Part shown: positions 52,401 to 64,000 of the stretch, in pieces
Layout of the letters: every line of letters begins with the position of its first letter
Numbering within the stretch: position 1 is the stretch's first letter
From: Ricinus communis
Taxonomy: Eukaryota > Streptophyta > Magnoliopsida > Malpighiales > Euphorbiaceae
Length of the DNA stretch: 64,000 nt
NCBI RefSeq assembly: GCF_019578655.1
Contig: NC_063264.1
Location: 5,022,001-5,086,000 of the forward strand
Direction: 5' to 3'
Program-made: the position numbers and the translations under genes
The notes under the pieces: model-generated
What the model was told of the DNA's origin: nothing
What the model saw: only the letters and a program-made list of their open reading frames with translations
The model's database searches: none

Positions 52401-55400
52401 TGACATTATATTCTCTAATTACTTGTAGTACAATCCAATGATGTAATGATTTCCTAAGAACACTCAATATTATGTATTTATTTATTTTCACTCTTTTATA
52501 CATTTATTAATTTCCACTAAAACAACTTATCAATTCTATTAAAAATAACTCTAAAACTTTATTGCAGCTAAAAATATTTGATATTTTTAACCTTTTCATT
52601 CTTCTCTTTTTCTTTGTCACCCAGTAAATTTCTTTTTATTTTTTTCCTTTTCTTCCTGATGTGGGAGCTTTCAATCTCCAACTAGGATAGAATGTAGATA
52701 GCCCGACTTAAGTGTAATTGTCAGGGTTAGGCGCAAGCCTTACAATGGGGCTAGGGGAAAGAACTCTGGCCTCATTAATCCAGTTTGCAACTACTTTGTT
52801 GAGGCTCAAAGCCATTATCAAGTCCAAGAGGTTTTTGCCTCTTGACTTGAGTCCCACTGTACCATATCTTAAATTGGGCCAACCAAAATTTGATGACAAT
52901 GCCTTTTTGATTTCAGACTAATTGAGCGGACTAAATGTTCCAACCCACGACCAAATCTAATTGAAGTTCAACTAGTTGATAAGAGCAATTATCTTAGTTA
53001 ATTTGAGAATGGTCTTATTTTATAATCTCTCTACTATCGATTGAATTCATGTTAGTTTATTAAGTAAAAATATGAACCTAAGTCTCGAGTAATAATAATG
53101 TTTATTTTGAAAGTGAGATATTTTTGGTTCGAGTTCCTTTTTTTCATATTAGGTCAATCGTCATTTTTATGATAAATATAAATTTTTTTTTTATAATTTA
53201 CAGTCTATTGAATCTTTTATAAAAAAAATAATTATTATATATTTACAATTGGTTTTTTTTTCTCTATTTCTTTAAAATCATATTTAATCATTTAATTCAT
53301 TATAAAAGATTATTACTTTTATTACGAGACTTTTGGTGATGACGAAAAAGGTTTAATTATTTATCTTTTGGCTTTTAAGTTGAACTATGGCAATCATTTC
53401 ATGTTATTAAAGAGACAAAGGAGAAAAAGAGATTACAAAATGATTAAGTTTTCATTAAAAAAGAAAAGAAAAAGAGAACTTTTTTCTTTTTCTAAAAGAA
53501 AAAAAAGTCATTTTCCCTCGAAAGTAGGCAATCCCAACCAGACGCTTCCTTTTTCTCCATATCCAACGGCTGAAGGATGCATAGTATAGTCTGGAGTGAA
53601 ATCTAAGCCATTGATTAGAAACCCCAGCATAAAGATAGTAGATATGGCCCTTGAACACGTCATCATAAAACGACAAAAGAAAGTGTCAAAACGAAGACGA
53701 GACACAGAATCCCTTTATTTTTTCCTTTTGGGAAAATAGACTGGAGCTCCGAGTCGAGCGGAAGCAGATAGTGTCTTTTAATGTTAACTGATCCAGTGGG
53801 CCCTTATTCAGATAGGAGATCTTAGCCGTTCATTCTGATGATGGGGCCGGAAAATTGTACAGTTATTAGCGGGCAGCAATTGTTTGCTGATAATAAGTAA
53901 TTTCCTCAAGACTCATGAGCCCCGAGTATTATAAAACAATAACGAAAATGCCATTTTTAACCCTGTGCGAGAATTTCATGTATTTTTAAAAAAATATTAT
54001 GGTGGTAGATCCTAATAAATCAAAATGTGAAAATAGCATATATGACCTTAATATTTCATTATACATATTATGTCTCTCTTTTCTTTAATTATTCTTCATA
54101 GGCATAAATAATTATATAATAGGAATTTATTTTTAACATGTATTATGAGCATGATAATATGCTTAACGGAATAAAACTAACTTAAAATTAACCTCCCATT
54201 CCAAAAATAATTAATTCCTATGATTTATATTCTATTTACATCATATGTAGTTTTTTAAATTTTATAGAAAAAACTAAAAATAATAATAATAATTTTCAGA
54301 TAATTTTTTTATTTTATATATCAAGTAAAATGGTAATAGTATCTAAAATTATTTTTTAATTGTAAAATTATGAAAAAATAAAAAAAAAAACTGGAGTGCA
54401 TGTGACAGGAGTGTACCCTGTGCAGGCAAATGCATATAAATGGAACCATTCAACCAGCAGATCAAAACTTATAAAAATTGAAATTTAAAATTTAAATCTA
54501 TAGTTAACGAATTTTTAAATTTTTTTTTATTTATAATATAAAAAGTGATAGATGGATGGAGGCAATTTTGAAAAGAAAATTATAACAATTTATTATTGAT
54601 TAAATCTGTAAACTTTTAGCCTTTCCATCTTTTAGATAAAAAATAAAAGTCTAAAAAATGAATAGAAATAAATTTATCACAATCTTCCTTTCTTAATTTA
54701 CCACATGATAAATTTATTTAAATCTCATAAATTTTATAAGATTTTTAAGTTATTATTATTTTTTAATTCATAGGAGATTAAGGGAGAAGAGAAAAAAAAT
54801 GTTATCAACCATTATTATTTTCTTCTAAAATATTATTATTTTACAAATCATATAATTTTTATTTTTTCTTCTCATTATAATACTTTTACTCCTATCATCC
54901 TTTTCTTTTCCCTTTTTTTCTCTCCTTTTATCTTTTGATTCACAACATATATTATATATGTGCATAGCTTCATTATTCATATAAGGAAATGCCATGATGG
55001 CAGCCTAACCAAACTATGTGGGACAAATTATTGATTTCATCATTACATGAAAATTGATTTATTAATAATATCAATTTTAAAAGATAAATATAATTGTGCT
55101 ATATATATATATTAATTAATTAATTATACTGAAAAAACTTCTTTACAATCATAATTTTTTTTTTGTTTTCTTAGCATAAATTAGTAATATAAAATCTCAA
55201 AATAAATTTACCCTATAATCAGTAATATTTACAAGTCTCGAGAATATATTAAAATATTTACATATTTATTTATAGTCAACACTAAAAATGTTTTTTTCAA
55301 TTACTGCATAAATAAGTATTATTACATATATTATTAGGTAATTATAAATTCGTGTACAAACCGTGTTTAATTTTTTTAAAATTATAAATGGCACAATAGT
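49446..55400. other. gene-poor AT-rich intergenic region
   Basis: About 6 kb without a supported gene. The left end should contain the promoter of the minus-strand coiled-coil gene. ORFs at 50452-50757 (TTG start) and 53368-53705 (both strands, Lys-rich low complexity) lack recognisable domains. Two islands of more complex sequence stand out: about 52655-52930 (listed separately) and about 53520-53900, which carries promoter-like words such as TCCAACGGCT and TAGCCGTTCA but no gene start. Confidence 0.5.
52655..52930. repeat. possible dispersed-repeat remnant
   Basis: An island of higher complexity and GC in strongly AT-rich DNA, beginning TGATGTGGGAGC. Both strands carry overlapping ORFs of 63-67 residues. 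The opening resembles LTR-type starts in plants and the composition differs from the flanks, but I saw no second LTR, primer-binding site or coding domain. It may equally be an unrelated intergenic fragment. Confidence 0.3.
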
Positions 55401-56108
55401 CTTTTGCTCAAGGATAGGACATTGGGACCTTCGCATTTCATCAAAACGAAAACACTACGCAGAAAGATTGAAAAAGTTAAAACAGTGAAAAAGAGTTACC
55501 GTAACCCTAAACCTATTTCCCTAAACCAACATTGAGAGTAACTCCGATCGGGGCACCGCGAATAAATAAAAACAGATTGGAGGGGCAAATCAGGGAAAAC
55601 AAAAATAATTATACCACGTTCAAGTTCACGTTCGTTTTGCGTTAGGGAGAAACCTTTTTTTTTCTTTTTTCCTTTGCTTGGAGAGAAAGAGAAGGAAAGC
55701 GCGAGACAATAAAAAAAGAGGAGTTGCAGAGGTCCATCGAAGGGGTTTAAGGTCCGCCATTGTAAGCTCTCTGCAATAGAATAGCTTCGTACGTGTGACC
55801 TCTCTCTTCTCGATACAGACCGTATCTTTTCGCTGCGTTTCCTTGAAGCGCGAAACGAGTAATAAATAAAAGGTGTTTTTATAGTTATTGATAAATAGAG
55901 ATATTAAAAGAAGTTGCATTTTGGCATTTGAGAGAGAAGAGATTGGATCTTCTCGAAGGCAACGACGACATTCTATTGGAATTTAAAAGAATTTGTTTGT
56001 TTGATTGATTGATGATACGTACATTGGCATTTCGGTGTTGAGAGAACCTAACCTGGGGTTTATTAGCTTGACACCGGATCTAAATCTGACACACTTTTGT
56101 GGTTAATT
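55401..56108 (+). promoter_or_regulatory. myosin promoter and 5' leader
   Basis: The stretch before the myosin start codon is richer in GC than the DNA to its left. It carries two telo-box-like motifs, AACCCTAAACC (55503-55513) and CCCTAAACC (55519-55527), typical of promoters of genes active in dividing or growing cells. From about 55620 the sequence looks like a transcribed leader. The transcription start could not be placed and no clear TATA box was seen. A further spliced 5' UTR exon is possible. Confidence 0.55.
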
Positions 56109-59100
56109 ATGGTACGTTGATTGTTTTATTTTTTAATGTTGTTTTTGGCATTTCTGTGCTGTTCTTGATTATTTCTTCAACGTAATTGAAATTAAGGCAA
56201 GTTAAGAGGATTTCTTAACAAAAATGAACACATATAGCGGTAATTGAGTTTTTGATAAAGGGAAATGCAAATGTACAATGGAATAGTATACAATGATTTG
56301 ATTTTGTTTAATTTATTGGACTCTGCTTGTGCATTTCATGTGATGCCTGTCAAGTTTTGCTGTTTCATGACAATAATGAATTAGAATAGTAAGAGCAAAG
56401 AAGCATTTAGATGATGACTAATGAATTTTTAGCAATTATAGTGCTTTTTATAATTCTAGCGTTTCTTCTTGAATTTGCAGCATTTTCCTTTTATAAAAGT
56501 GCATTTGCGCTTTTATTACCTTTAAAAGGACATTTTAAGAGAAAATGCTCTCTTTTGAGCGAAATGCTGAATAGTATTGACTGTACGACTTGAATATGCT
56601 CTAAATTTTTAATGTCTAATGATGTTTTGTTGTTCTGTTGTCCCCAGTGGTTACTGGTTACTAGCTCACTTATCGCAGCGAGCCTCATGTGTGGCTTGGA
56701 TAGATGGAAGGCTACTTATTTGTTTGATTACTTTGATTTAATTTTTTAATAATGCTCATGTTTGGATGGATGTACCAATAATTCCATTGGTCACAGGTTG
56801 CTTCAGAAAATTTAGAGGTTGGATCCTTAGTTTGGTTGGAGGATCCTGAGGTATCTTGGATTGATGGAGAAGTTTTGGAAATTAACCATGAAGAGATTAC
56901 AGTAAACTGTACATCTGGAAAGACAGTGAGTTCTTCTTGTCATATTTCACTAGAATTTATTTATTTATGAGAAATTCAAATTTACCATAAGATTCGTCAT
57001 AAAAAATTTTAGACTGTAAACATTTTTTGACTGCATTTAATATGGACAATATAATAGTATGTACATCTGTACATGTGCTTATTCTAGTATATACATGCAT
57101 GCAGCCATGCATGTCCTTCCTTTGATGTTGAAATAGAATTTTTATTCAATATTAACTGTATATAGTGCTTGGATATTATATTTCAGACATGGCCTATTTT
57201 TGATTTTCCCTTAGTTACGTACGTGTTCATCTCTGTTTTAGGTTGTTGCTAAAGCATCTGATGTTCACCCAAAGGATCCTGAATTTCCTTCTTGTGGTGT
57301 GGATGATATGACAAAGCTGGCATATTTGCATGAGCCAGGGGTTCTGTACAATCTTAGTTGTAGATATTACAAAAATGAAATATATGTAAGTTTAGCAGAT
57401 AACTGACATGTCTGCAAGATTCTTTTTTGGTGTTGTAAATACCTAATTTTGCAGGCTTACACTAGTTTTATTTATTCCCTGTGTTTTCTTTACTACATTA
57501 GCCATAAACTGTATATGTCAAAATCGTATTTGTGTACTTCTTTGGTATGTAAAGCTAAACTCTCTAATGGTGATTTCAGACTTACACGGGCAATATTTTG
57601 ATTGCGGTGAACCCTTTTCAAAGGCTTCCTCATTTATATGATAGTGATGTGATGGGACAGTATAAAGGGGCAGTCATTGGTGAGCTTAGTCCGCATCCAT
57701 TTGCTGTTGCAGATTCAGCGTACAGGTGATTGTCACATGAAGCTATTTGTCTCAATCATTTGATTTTCTTTTTTCTTTTTTGTGAGTAGTGTTTCGTCAC
57801 AAGTACAGAGATTGTAATCTTGCAGACAGATGATTACTGAGGGAATAAGCCAGGCAATTTTGGTTAGTGGGGAAAGTGGAGCTGGTAAAACGGAGAGTAC
57901 AAAGATGCTTATGCGTTATTTGGCCTATATGGGAGGGAGAGCTGCAACTGAGGGAAGATCCGTGGAGCAAAAAGTTTTAGAGGTAGCATAACCTCCTAAG
58001 TTCTGCATTGATTCGATTGATTGCAACTCTTTCTTTTTGGAAAATGAGCTTTCATAATAAACAGACCAGTTGCGTTATTTTTTTGTATATTATTATTATT
58101 TTATGGTTTTTGCTTTGGCAGTCCAATCCTGTTTTGGAAGCATTTGGTAATGCCAAGACCGTCAGGAATAATAATTCAAGGTGGTAAACCTGTATTGAGA
58201 ATGTTAAAATTTTGCCATATTATATGCGAGCTCTTAACTCTATTTCTTGAATTTCAGTCGTTTTGGCAAGTTTGTGGAGATTCAGTTTGATCAGAGGGGG
58301 AGGATTACAGGAGCTGCCATTAGGACTTATTTACTAGAACGGTCCCGTGTTTGTCAAGTGTCTGATCCTGAGAGAAATTATCATTGCTTTTACATGCTAT
58401 GTGCTGCTCCTCAGGAGGTAAATTGAGGCCCTGCATGCTACTGAAATTTCTTCCATAGACACTATTTTCCGGTGCAAAGATCATTACAAAGTATTTTTTT
58501 CTACAAATGCGAATTCATATTGTGGCTTCTTTTTTCTACTAGCGATCTTTGCCATAACAGCCAGTCCATGATGTGATTTCTAAGGGTTTCTTTGGCATTG
58601 TGTTTATAGTTGCTGAATAAAGCACCAATGGAAAAGTGAATTAATTAAACGCAACTAAAATTTCTTTTAAAGTAGATCTCATAAATTTGGTTATAATTAT
58701 GAAAACTCTGAGTATCAGTTACATTATCTAAAAAGGTGTTTTTTGAAAAAACAAATACCAACCTTAATGCCAAAACAGTCAGAAAAACAGTTGAAAGTCA
58801 TAATTTTTATGCCTATTTTATATCACGTTCAATGTTACAGAGATAAGTGGAAGTCTAACACATCTTTCCTGATGTGCCTAATGTTCATGATGTTCTCTAT
58901 TAATGGAAAGCCAAAGGAGCATTTTACATGTCTTTGTGGACATTGGGCCATTTAATAGTAAATCTCTGTGGCCCAGATTTGTGCCATTGTATAGAAGTTC
59001 TGAATGTTAGGGTGTGATGTATGTGTTATTTTATTGTCACTGAACTTATGTACATGTTGGAAGCTGCTCATGTGTACAATAAACTGTTCAAGTTTCCTGC

Positions 59101-62100
59101 CAAGGTGGAATCTGAATGGGTTTCTAATAGAAGTTTAACCATCTTATATCCATGTGTTTCTTAACGCGTGTGTCAGGATATTGATAAGTACAAACTGGGA
59201 AATCCTAGGAAGTTTCATTATCTCAATCAGTCAAACTGCTACGAGCTCGATGGAGTGGATGATTCCGATGAGTATCTCACTACTAGGAAGGCTATGGATG
59301 TTGTTGGGATAAATGCTGATGAGCAGGTACTGAATTTGCATATTTTGGAACAGGGATATTTTTTCTATGAAAATAGTTCTAAAATATCCTCTACAGGATG
59401 GAATATTTCGAGTTGTGGCTGCAATACTACATCTAGGCAATGTTGAGTTTGAAAAAGGAGATGAAGCAGATTCTTCTCAACCCAAAGACGATAATTCTCG
59501 ATTCCATCTCAAGATGGCTGCTGAACTGTTCATGTATTTGTTCATTGATTTAATCTCTTTTCTATAATTTATTCTTTTGATGTCTAGACTTGTCAAGGCA
59601 ACTCTATAATCTGCTAGTTTTGTTTAGGTGTGATGGAAAGTCTCTTGAGGACTCCTTGTGCAAACGTGTGATAGTGACTCGTGATGAGAGCATAACAAAA
59701 TCACTTGATCCAGCCGCTGCCACTGTCAATAGAGATGCTTTGGCAAAAATCGTCTATTCGAGGTTATTTGATTGGTATGATGTAATATACCTCATGCTTT
59801 CTTTTTTAAGAGTATGTTCTTTTCTTTTTTTTGGTTGATAGCATTCAGTTTCTATAATTGTCTAATTTCTTCAATTCACATTTCAGGCTTGTGAACAAGA
59901 TTAATAACTCTATTGGTCAAGACCCTGATTCTAAATCATTAATTGGGGTTCTGGACATATATGGATTTGAGAGTTTTAAGACAAACAGGTGCTTAACCGG
60001 TACGCTTTTGTTTTCATCATTTATGAAGGTTAATTTCCTTGCAGATAACTGCACGAAATACCTGTATTTCTTTAGATGGGGAATACTGAAACCTGTGAAG
60101 TTAAGATTCTGGTTCTCATGTTAACGTTTCTGTGGTAGTTGTGTTGGTCCTTTTATTTCTTTGCCTGATCCTGTCTATATCTACCTTAATGCAATGTGGT
60201 TGGGTTACTTGTCAAGTAATCTTTACTAAGGAATTTTTTACATGATGTTGAATTTAAGCTAAAAATGGATGGGAATGAGTAAAGGAGTCCACTTCCTTTG
60301 TTCAGACCTTGGAAAGATGAAATATTAGATATTTAATTGCAGTTGATTTTTTTTTCCTTTGTCCTTGAAAACTTTCACACTCTCGAGCATAGAAGAAGTC
60401 AAGAACTCGCTTTATGAAGACTTGCAGATTTCAGAACAGACTAACAAACTGGAGCCAAATGCTGACTGACGTGACAACCAAACATTTAAATTCTTACATC
60501 AAATGACTAAAATATTCCTTTCACTGATATATCTAAGAGACTCATTGTAGCATTTAGTGATTCCATTGAGTGCAAAACAAATGTGGTCCTGTAAATACAT
60601 CAGTTACCCAAATTATAGTACCAAACTTGGATTATTATATGACATCCAGTTTAATGGATTGTTAGTGAAGCTTTTTAAATGATCTGAATTTAATACAAGC
60701 GAAATATGAATATGCATCTGGCATCTAACAATAGCAATAAATAACCCCATAACAAGATTTAAGTACGGCAATAAGAAAAAAACCAGGTTAAGAACTTGGA
60801 ATAATCTAGCAAGGAACAAGGAAGCCGATTAAAATTTCTGAAACAATAAAAATAATATGGTCTTCTAGAAATTAGAATTGAGAATCTGTAACAGATAAGG
60901 TCCAAGAAAAATTAAAAAATCTTAAAATATCATCGGATTTTTTCATAAATTACAGCAAATCATTTTATCCTAATTTGTGAGTATATAGTTGCCATATTAT
61001 CATGTGAATGCGTGCTTTTTTTTTTTCTCCGTTGCTTTTGCCCTTATGGATGCTTGAATCTAGTTTTCAATTTTGACTTGTTCATTGCAGTTTTGAGCAA
61101 TTTTGTATAAATTTGACTAATGAAAAGCTGCAGCAACATTTCAACCAGGTTTTACGCATTAACCACATCCTTCGTTTTGTAGCATCCTCCGGTACCTCTA
61201 AATGGTTTCTCTTAATTTAATCCGTCGAATATTTTGTGTGGCAGCATGTTTTTAAGATGGAGCAAGAAGAATATACAAAAGAAGAAATTGATTGGAGTTA
61301 TATAGAATTCATTGACAATCAAGATGTCCTTGATCTCATTGAAAAGGTATGGTATTTTTTTACTTGGCACTAAATATTTGTTTGCCACATCATGTTAAAT
61401 TATCCTGCAATACAGTATCAAAATGAGTAAATATACAGACCTTTTTGCCTTATCTTTGCTGTATGGGACAAATTATTTTTGCAGGATTAATATGGGATTT
61501 GTTTGAAATAATATTTGTAGCAACTAGGGATTTGATTTGATTATGGAGAAGTTGTTTGATTTTCATTTGTGGATCATCCTGATTTGTAGTTTTACAATTT
61601 CAGAAACCTGGAGGCATCATTGCTCTTCTTGATGAGGCTTGGTATGTAAAAGGAAAGGAAGATAATATGTGTTTATGAAAAACCTTCTTATGGATTTCTT
61701 TTTTAATTTTATCATTATATTCTTTCTATGTGATGCTTAATTATCTCTTGTTTGTTCTTGTAGTATGTTTCCCAGATCAACACATGACACATTTGCACAA
61801 AAGCTCTATCAGACTTTTAAGGACCATAAGCGCTTTAGCAAGCCTAAGCTGGCACGTAGTGACTTCACCATTAGTCATTATGCTGGTGATGTGAGTATAT
61901 AGTGACTTTACTCTTGAATGCCAGAATTATTTTCCTTTCTTTTAGTAAGGAAAAGTTACATTCCGCACTTCTGTTTTTGTTTTGTCCTTTTGGCTTTAGG
62001 TAACATACCAAACTGAATACTTTTTGGATAAGAACAAAGATTATGTTGTTGCAGAGCACCAAGCTCTCCTTAGCGAGTCCAAGTGCTCCTTTGTTTCAGG

Positions 62101-64000
62101 CCTGTTCCCACCATTACCTGAGGACTCTGCCAAATCGTCGAAGTTCTCATCTATAGGCTCTCTGTTTAAGGTCTGATTTGGTTTTCCAAAAGTTTGATGC
62201 ACATAATAGCTCTTTTACTTACTGCAGTCCTAATCCCCATACTCAATACAGCAACAACTGCAAGCTTTGCTTGAAACACTGAGTGCCACTGAGCCGCACT
62301 ACGTTCGCTGTATAAAACCAAATAATGTATTAAAGCCAGGCATCTTTGAGAACAGTAATGTTTTGCAGCAATTGCGCTGTGGTGTAAGATTTGATATTTT
62401 TGTCATTTCAGGTTTGTTGAATTGAATTTAGCCATGTTTGCCCTATTAATTTACAGTGGATATATCCATTTAATTCCAGGGAGTCATGGAGGCAATTAGG
62501 ATTAGTTGTGCAGGATATCCCACTAGGAAGATGTTTGATGAATTTATTAGTCGTTTTGGCATCCTGGGACCAGATGTTCTTTGTGACAGGTCGCTTTACC
62601 AAATTTTTCATATATTGAAGTTATGGTACATCAATCATTGGATATTTGGACTTTTCTGTTTGAGTTAAATTAACTCTTTTTCCTTTTCCGCTGTCATTTG
62701 TCTAATGATAGCTATGATGGGCCTAGTGCATGTAAGAGGCTTTTGGAGAAGGCAAAACTTCAAGGTTATCAGGTAATCTTTCTAATACTGCTTTCTTTTG
62801 TAGAAAATCTCAAGCTATGCTTCATGGCAGTGCCTTTTTCCTGCTATGCATTAACCTGAGCATATCACATGAAATAGTTATCTGTCAGGCGCTGAGTGGG
62901 TTTTGAATTCTTGTTCAACTGTATGATTGCTACCTTTGAGTTACCAGTATGCAGGACCATTAATTGTACAATGCTGTTCATAGCATTTGAAGAAACAATT
63001 TTACTGATCCATTCCTCTCACAGATTGGCAAAACAAAAGTGTTTTTGAGAGCTGGTCAAATGGCAGAACTAGATGCTCGTCGAAATGAGGTATTAGGAAA
63101 ATCGGCAAGCATCATTCAAAGAAAAGTCCATACATATTTTTGTCGCAAAAGCTTTATTTTACTGCGGCAGTCCGCCATCAATATTCAAACATTATGCAGA
63201 GGTATTTTTTAGCTTTGTATATATGGATGTCAGCAAGTTAAATTTGTTATGCTGCATACAATGTTTCAATTGAGAACTTAGTTCTCTATTGATGAAATGT
63301 TATATAGTTTCGCCTTGTTTGGACCACGTGCAGGTGAAGTAGCACGTCATCGGTACGAATATCTGAGAAGAGAAGCTGCATGTCTAAAAATTCAGACAAA
63401 TTCTCGGAGGTACTTTGCTAGGAAAGCTTACAACAGACTGTGCTATTCAGCTGTTTCTATTCAGACAGGTTTGCGTGGAATGGCTGCTCGTAATGAGCTT
63501 TGCTACAGGAAGAAGACAAGAGCTGCAATTATAATCCAGGTAAAGTTGATATGTTCTTTCACAGAATCAAAATGTTAAAGTTCTTTCCATGATTGATAAT
63601 TCTTTTTGTTTATTCTTTGCATCCTCCTCTTTGCTCCTATCATGCAAAGTGGAGCATGGTGAATGATTACAGGAAAAAGCTTGTTAATTTTGTGCCAGCT
63701 GTCCAAACAATCCATGTAATTTATAAAATAGACCAATGGCAGTGTATTCTGTTATTTATTGCCTTCTCAACTTGAAGTTTATGCTTTATTTTCTTTCTTT
63801 TTTTTTTCTTTTTTTTTTTTTCGTGTGTGTATGTGTGATTGATGTTCTCTGACTTTATTAGACTTAATGCTTTTACAGAGTGAATGCCGAAAATACTTTA
63901 CCTCCCTTCACTATTTGATGTTAAAGGAAGCAACAATCATCACACAGTGTGCCTGGAGAAGAAGAGCTGCACGTAGAGAACTACGGAAACTTAAAATAGT
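56109..64000 (+). CDS. class XI myosin heavy chain (MYA2/XI-B type), 3' end outside the window
   Basis: Actin-based motor moving organelles and driving cytoplasmic streaming. Twenty-two exons seen: 56109-56111 (ATG only), 56797-56925, 57242-57385, 57580-57725, 57826-57982, 58122-58180, 58258-58417, 59177-59326, 59397-59533, 59628-59774, 59887-59988, 61091-61148, 61245-61346, 61604-61641, 61764-61890, 62000-62170, 62252-62383, 62480-62589, 62712-62772, 63024-63201, 63334-63539, 63879-beyond 64000. Motifs in order: myosin N-terminal SH3-like region ([18 protein letters not shown]), P-loop GESGAGKT (residues 156-163), switch I NNNSSRFGK, switch [11 protein letters not shown], relay [18 protein letters not shown], actin-binding [11 protein letters not shown], converter [19 protein letters not shown], then IQ motifs ([16 protein letters not shown] and following). 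The tail coiled coil and DIL/globular cargo domain lie beyond the edge. Residue pattern fits the MYA2/XI-B branch more than XI-K. No lesion was seen. Confidence 0.95.

Noticed and set aside
53128..53140. GGTTCGAGTTCC resembling a tRNA B box
   Set aside because: No matching A box at tRNA distance and no cloverleaf could be drawn.
57093..57114. ACATGCATG / CATGCATGT inverted repeat
   Set aside because: Short arms of an alternating CATG word inside a myosin intron; consistent with chance or RY-like words.

Overview
The window looks like nuclear DNA of a flowering plant, most likely a rosid eudicot. It is AT-rich, its genes are split by many short GT-AG introns, and the proteins match land-plant families: plastid CtpA protease, SMAP1, chloroplast beta-amylase BAM1, class XI myosin and an LRR-XII receptor kinase. 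The species cannot be fixed from sequence alone. There are no organelle, bacterial or viral genes, rRNA or tRNA genes, or CRISPR arrays.

Layout, left to right. (1) 1511-6915 (+), a 12-exon plastid C-terminal processing protease. (2) 7910-9384 (-), a two-exon uncharacterised membrane protein, head to head with (3) 9657-9845 (+), SMAP1, over a 272 bp shared promoter. (4) 10795-13297 (-), a decayed LRR receptor kinase that has lost its kinase core. (5) 16122-23611 (-), a 14-exon AMBRA1/DCAF-like WD40 protein. (6) 26619-28976 (+), beta-amylase BAM1 with a G-box-rich promoter. (7) 32689-33828 (-), an intronless F-box protein. (8) 35017-46634 (+), an 18-exon C2-plus-class-3 lipase. (9) 48290-49445 (-), a two-exon coiled-coil protein. 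(10) 56109 to the right edge (+), a class XI myosin, cut off by the window inside its IQ region.

Exon joins were made by hand from splice sites and reading phase. For the protease, WD40, BAM1, lipase, coiled-coil and gene-2 models the summed exon lengths are exact multiples of three with one terminal stop, which supports the models. The longest gene-poor stretches (13298-16121, 23612-26618, 28977-32688, 49446-56108) are AT-rich, with microsatellites and worn repeat relics.

The genes do not form one pathway. Three products are probably plastid-targeted (protease, BAM1, lipase). Neighbourhoods recalled from Arabidopsis (SMAP1 with a C2-lipase; AMBRA1-like WD40 with a myosin XI) suggest the order is partly ancestral. 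I found no clearly new biological system. The best leads are the compact divergent promoter with repeated GACGTC palindromes, the BAM1 G-box cluster, two perfect inverted repeats, and the decaying receptor kinase.
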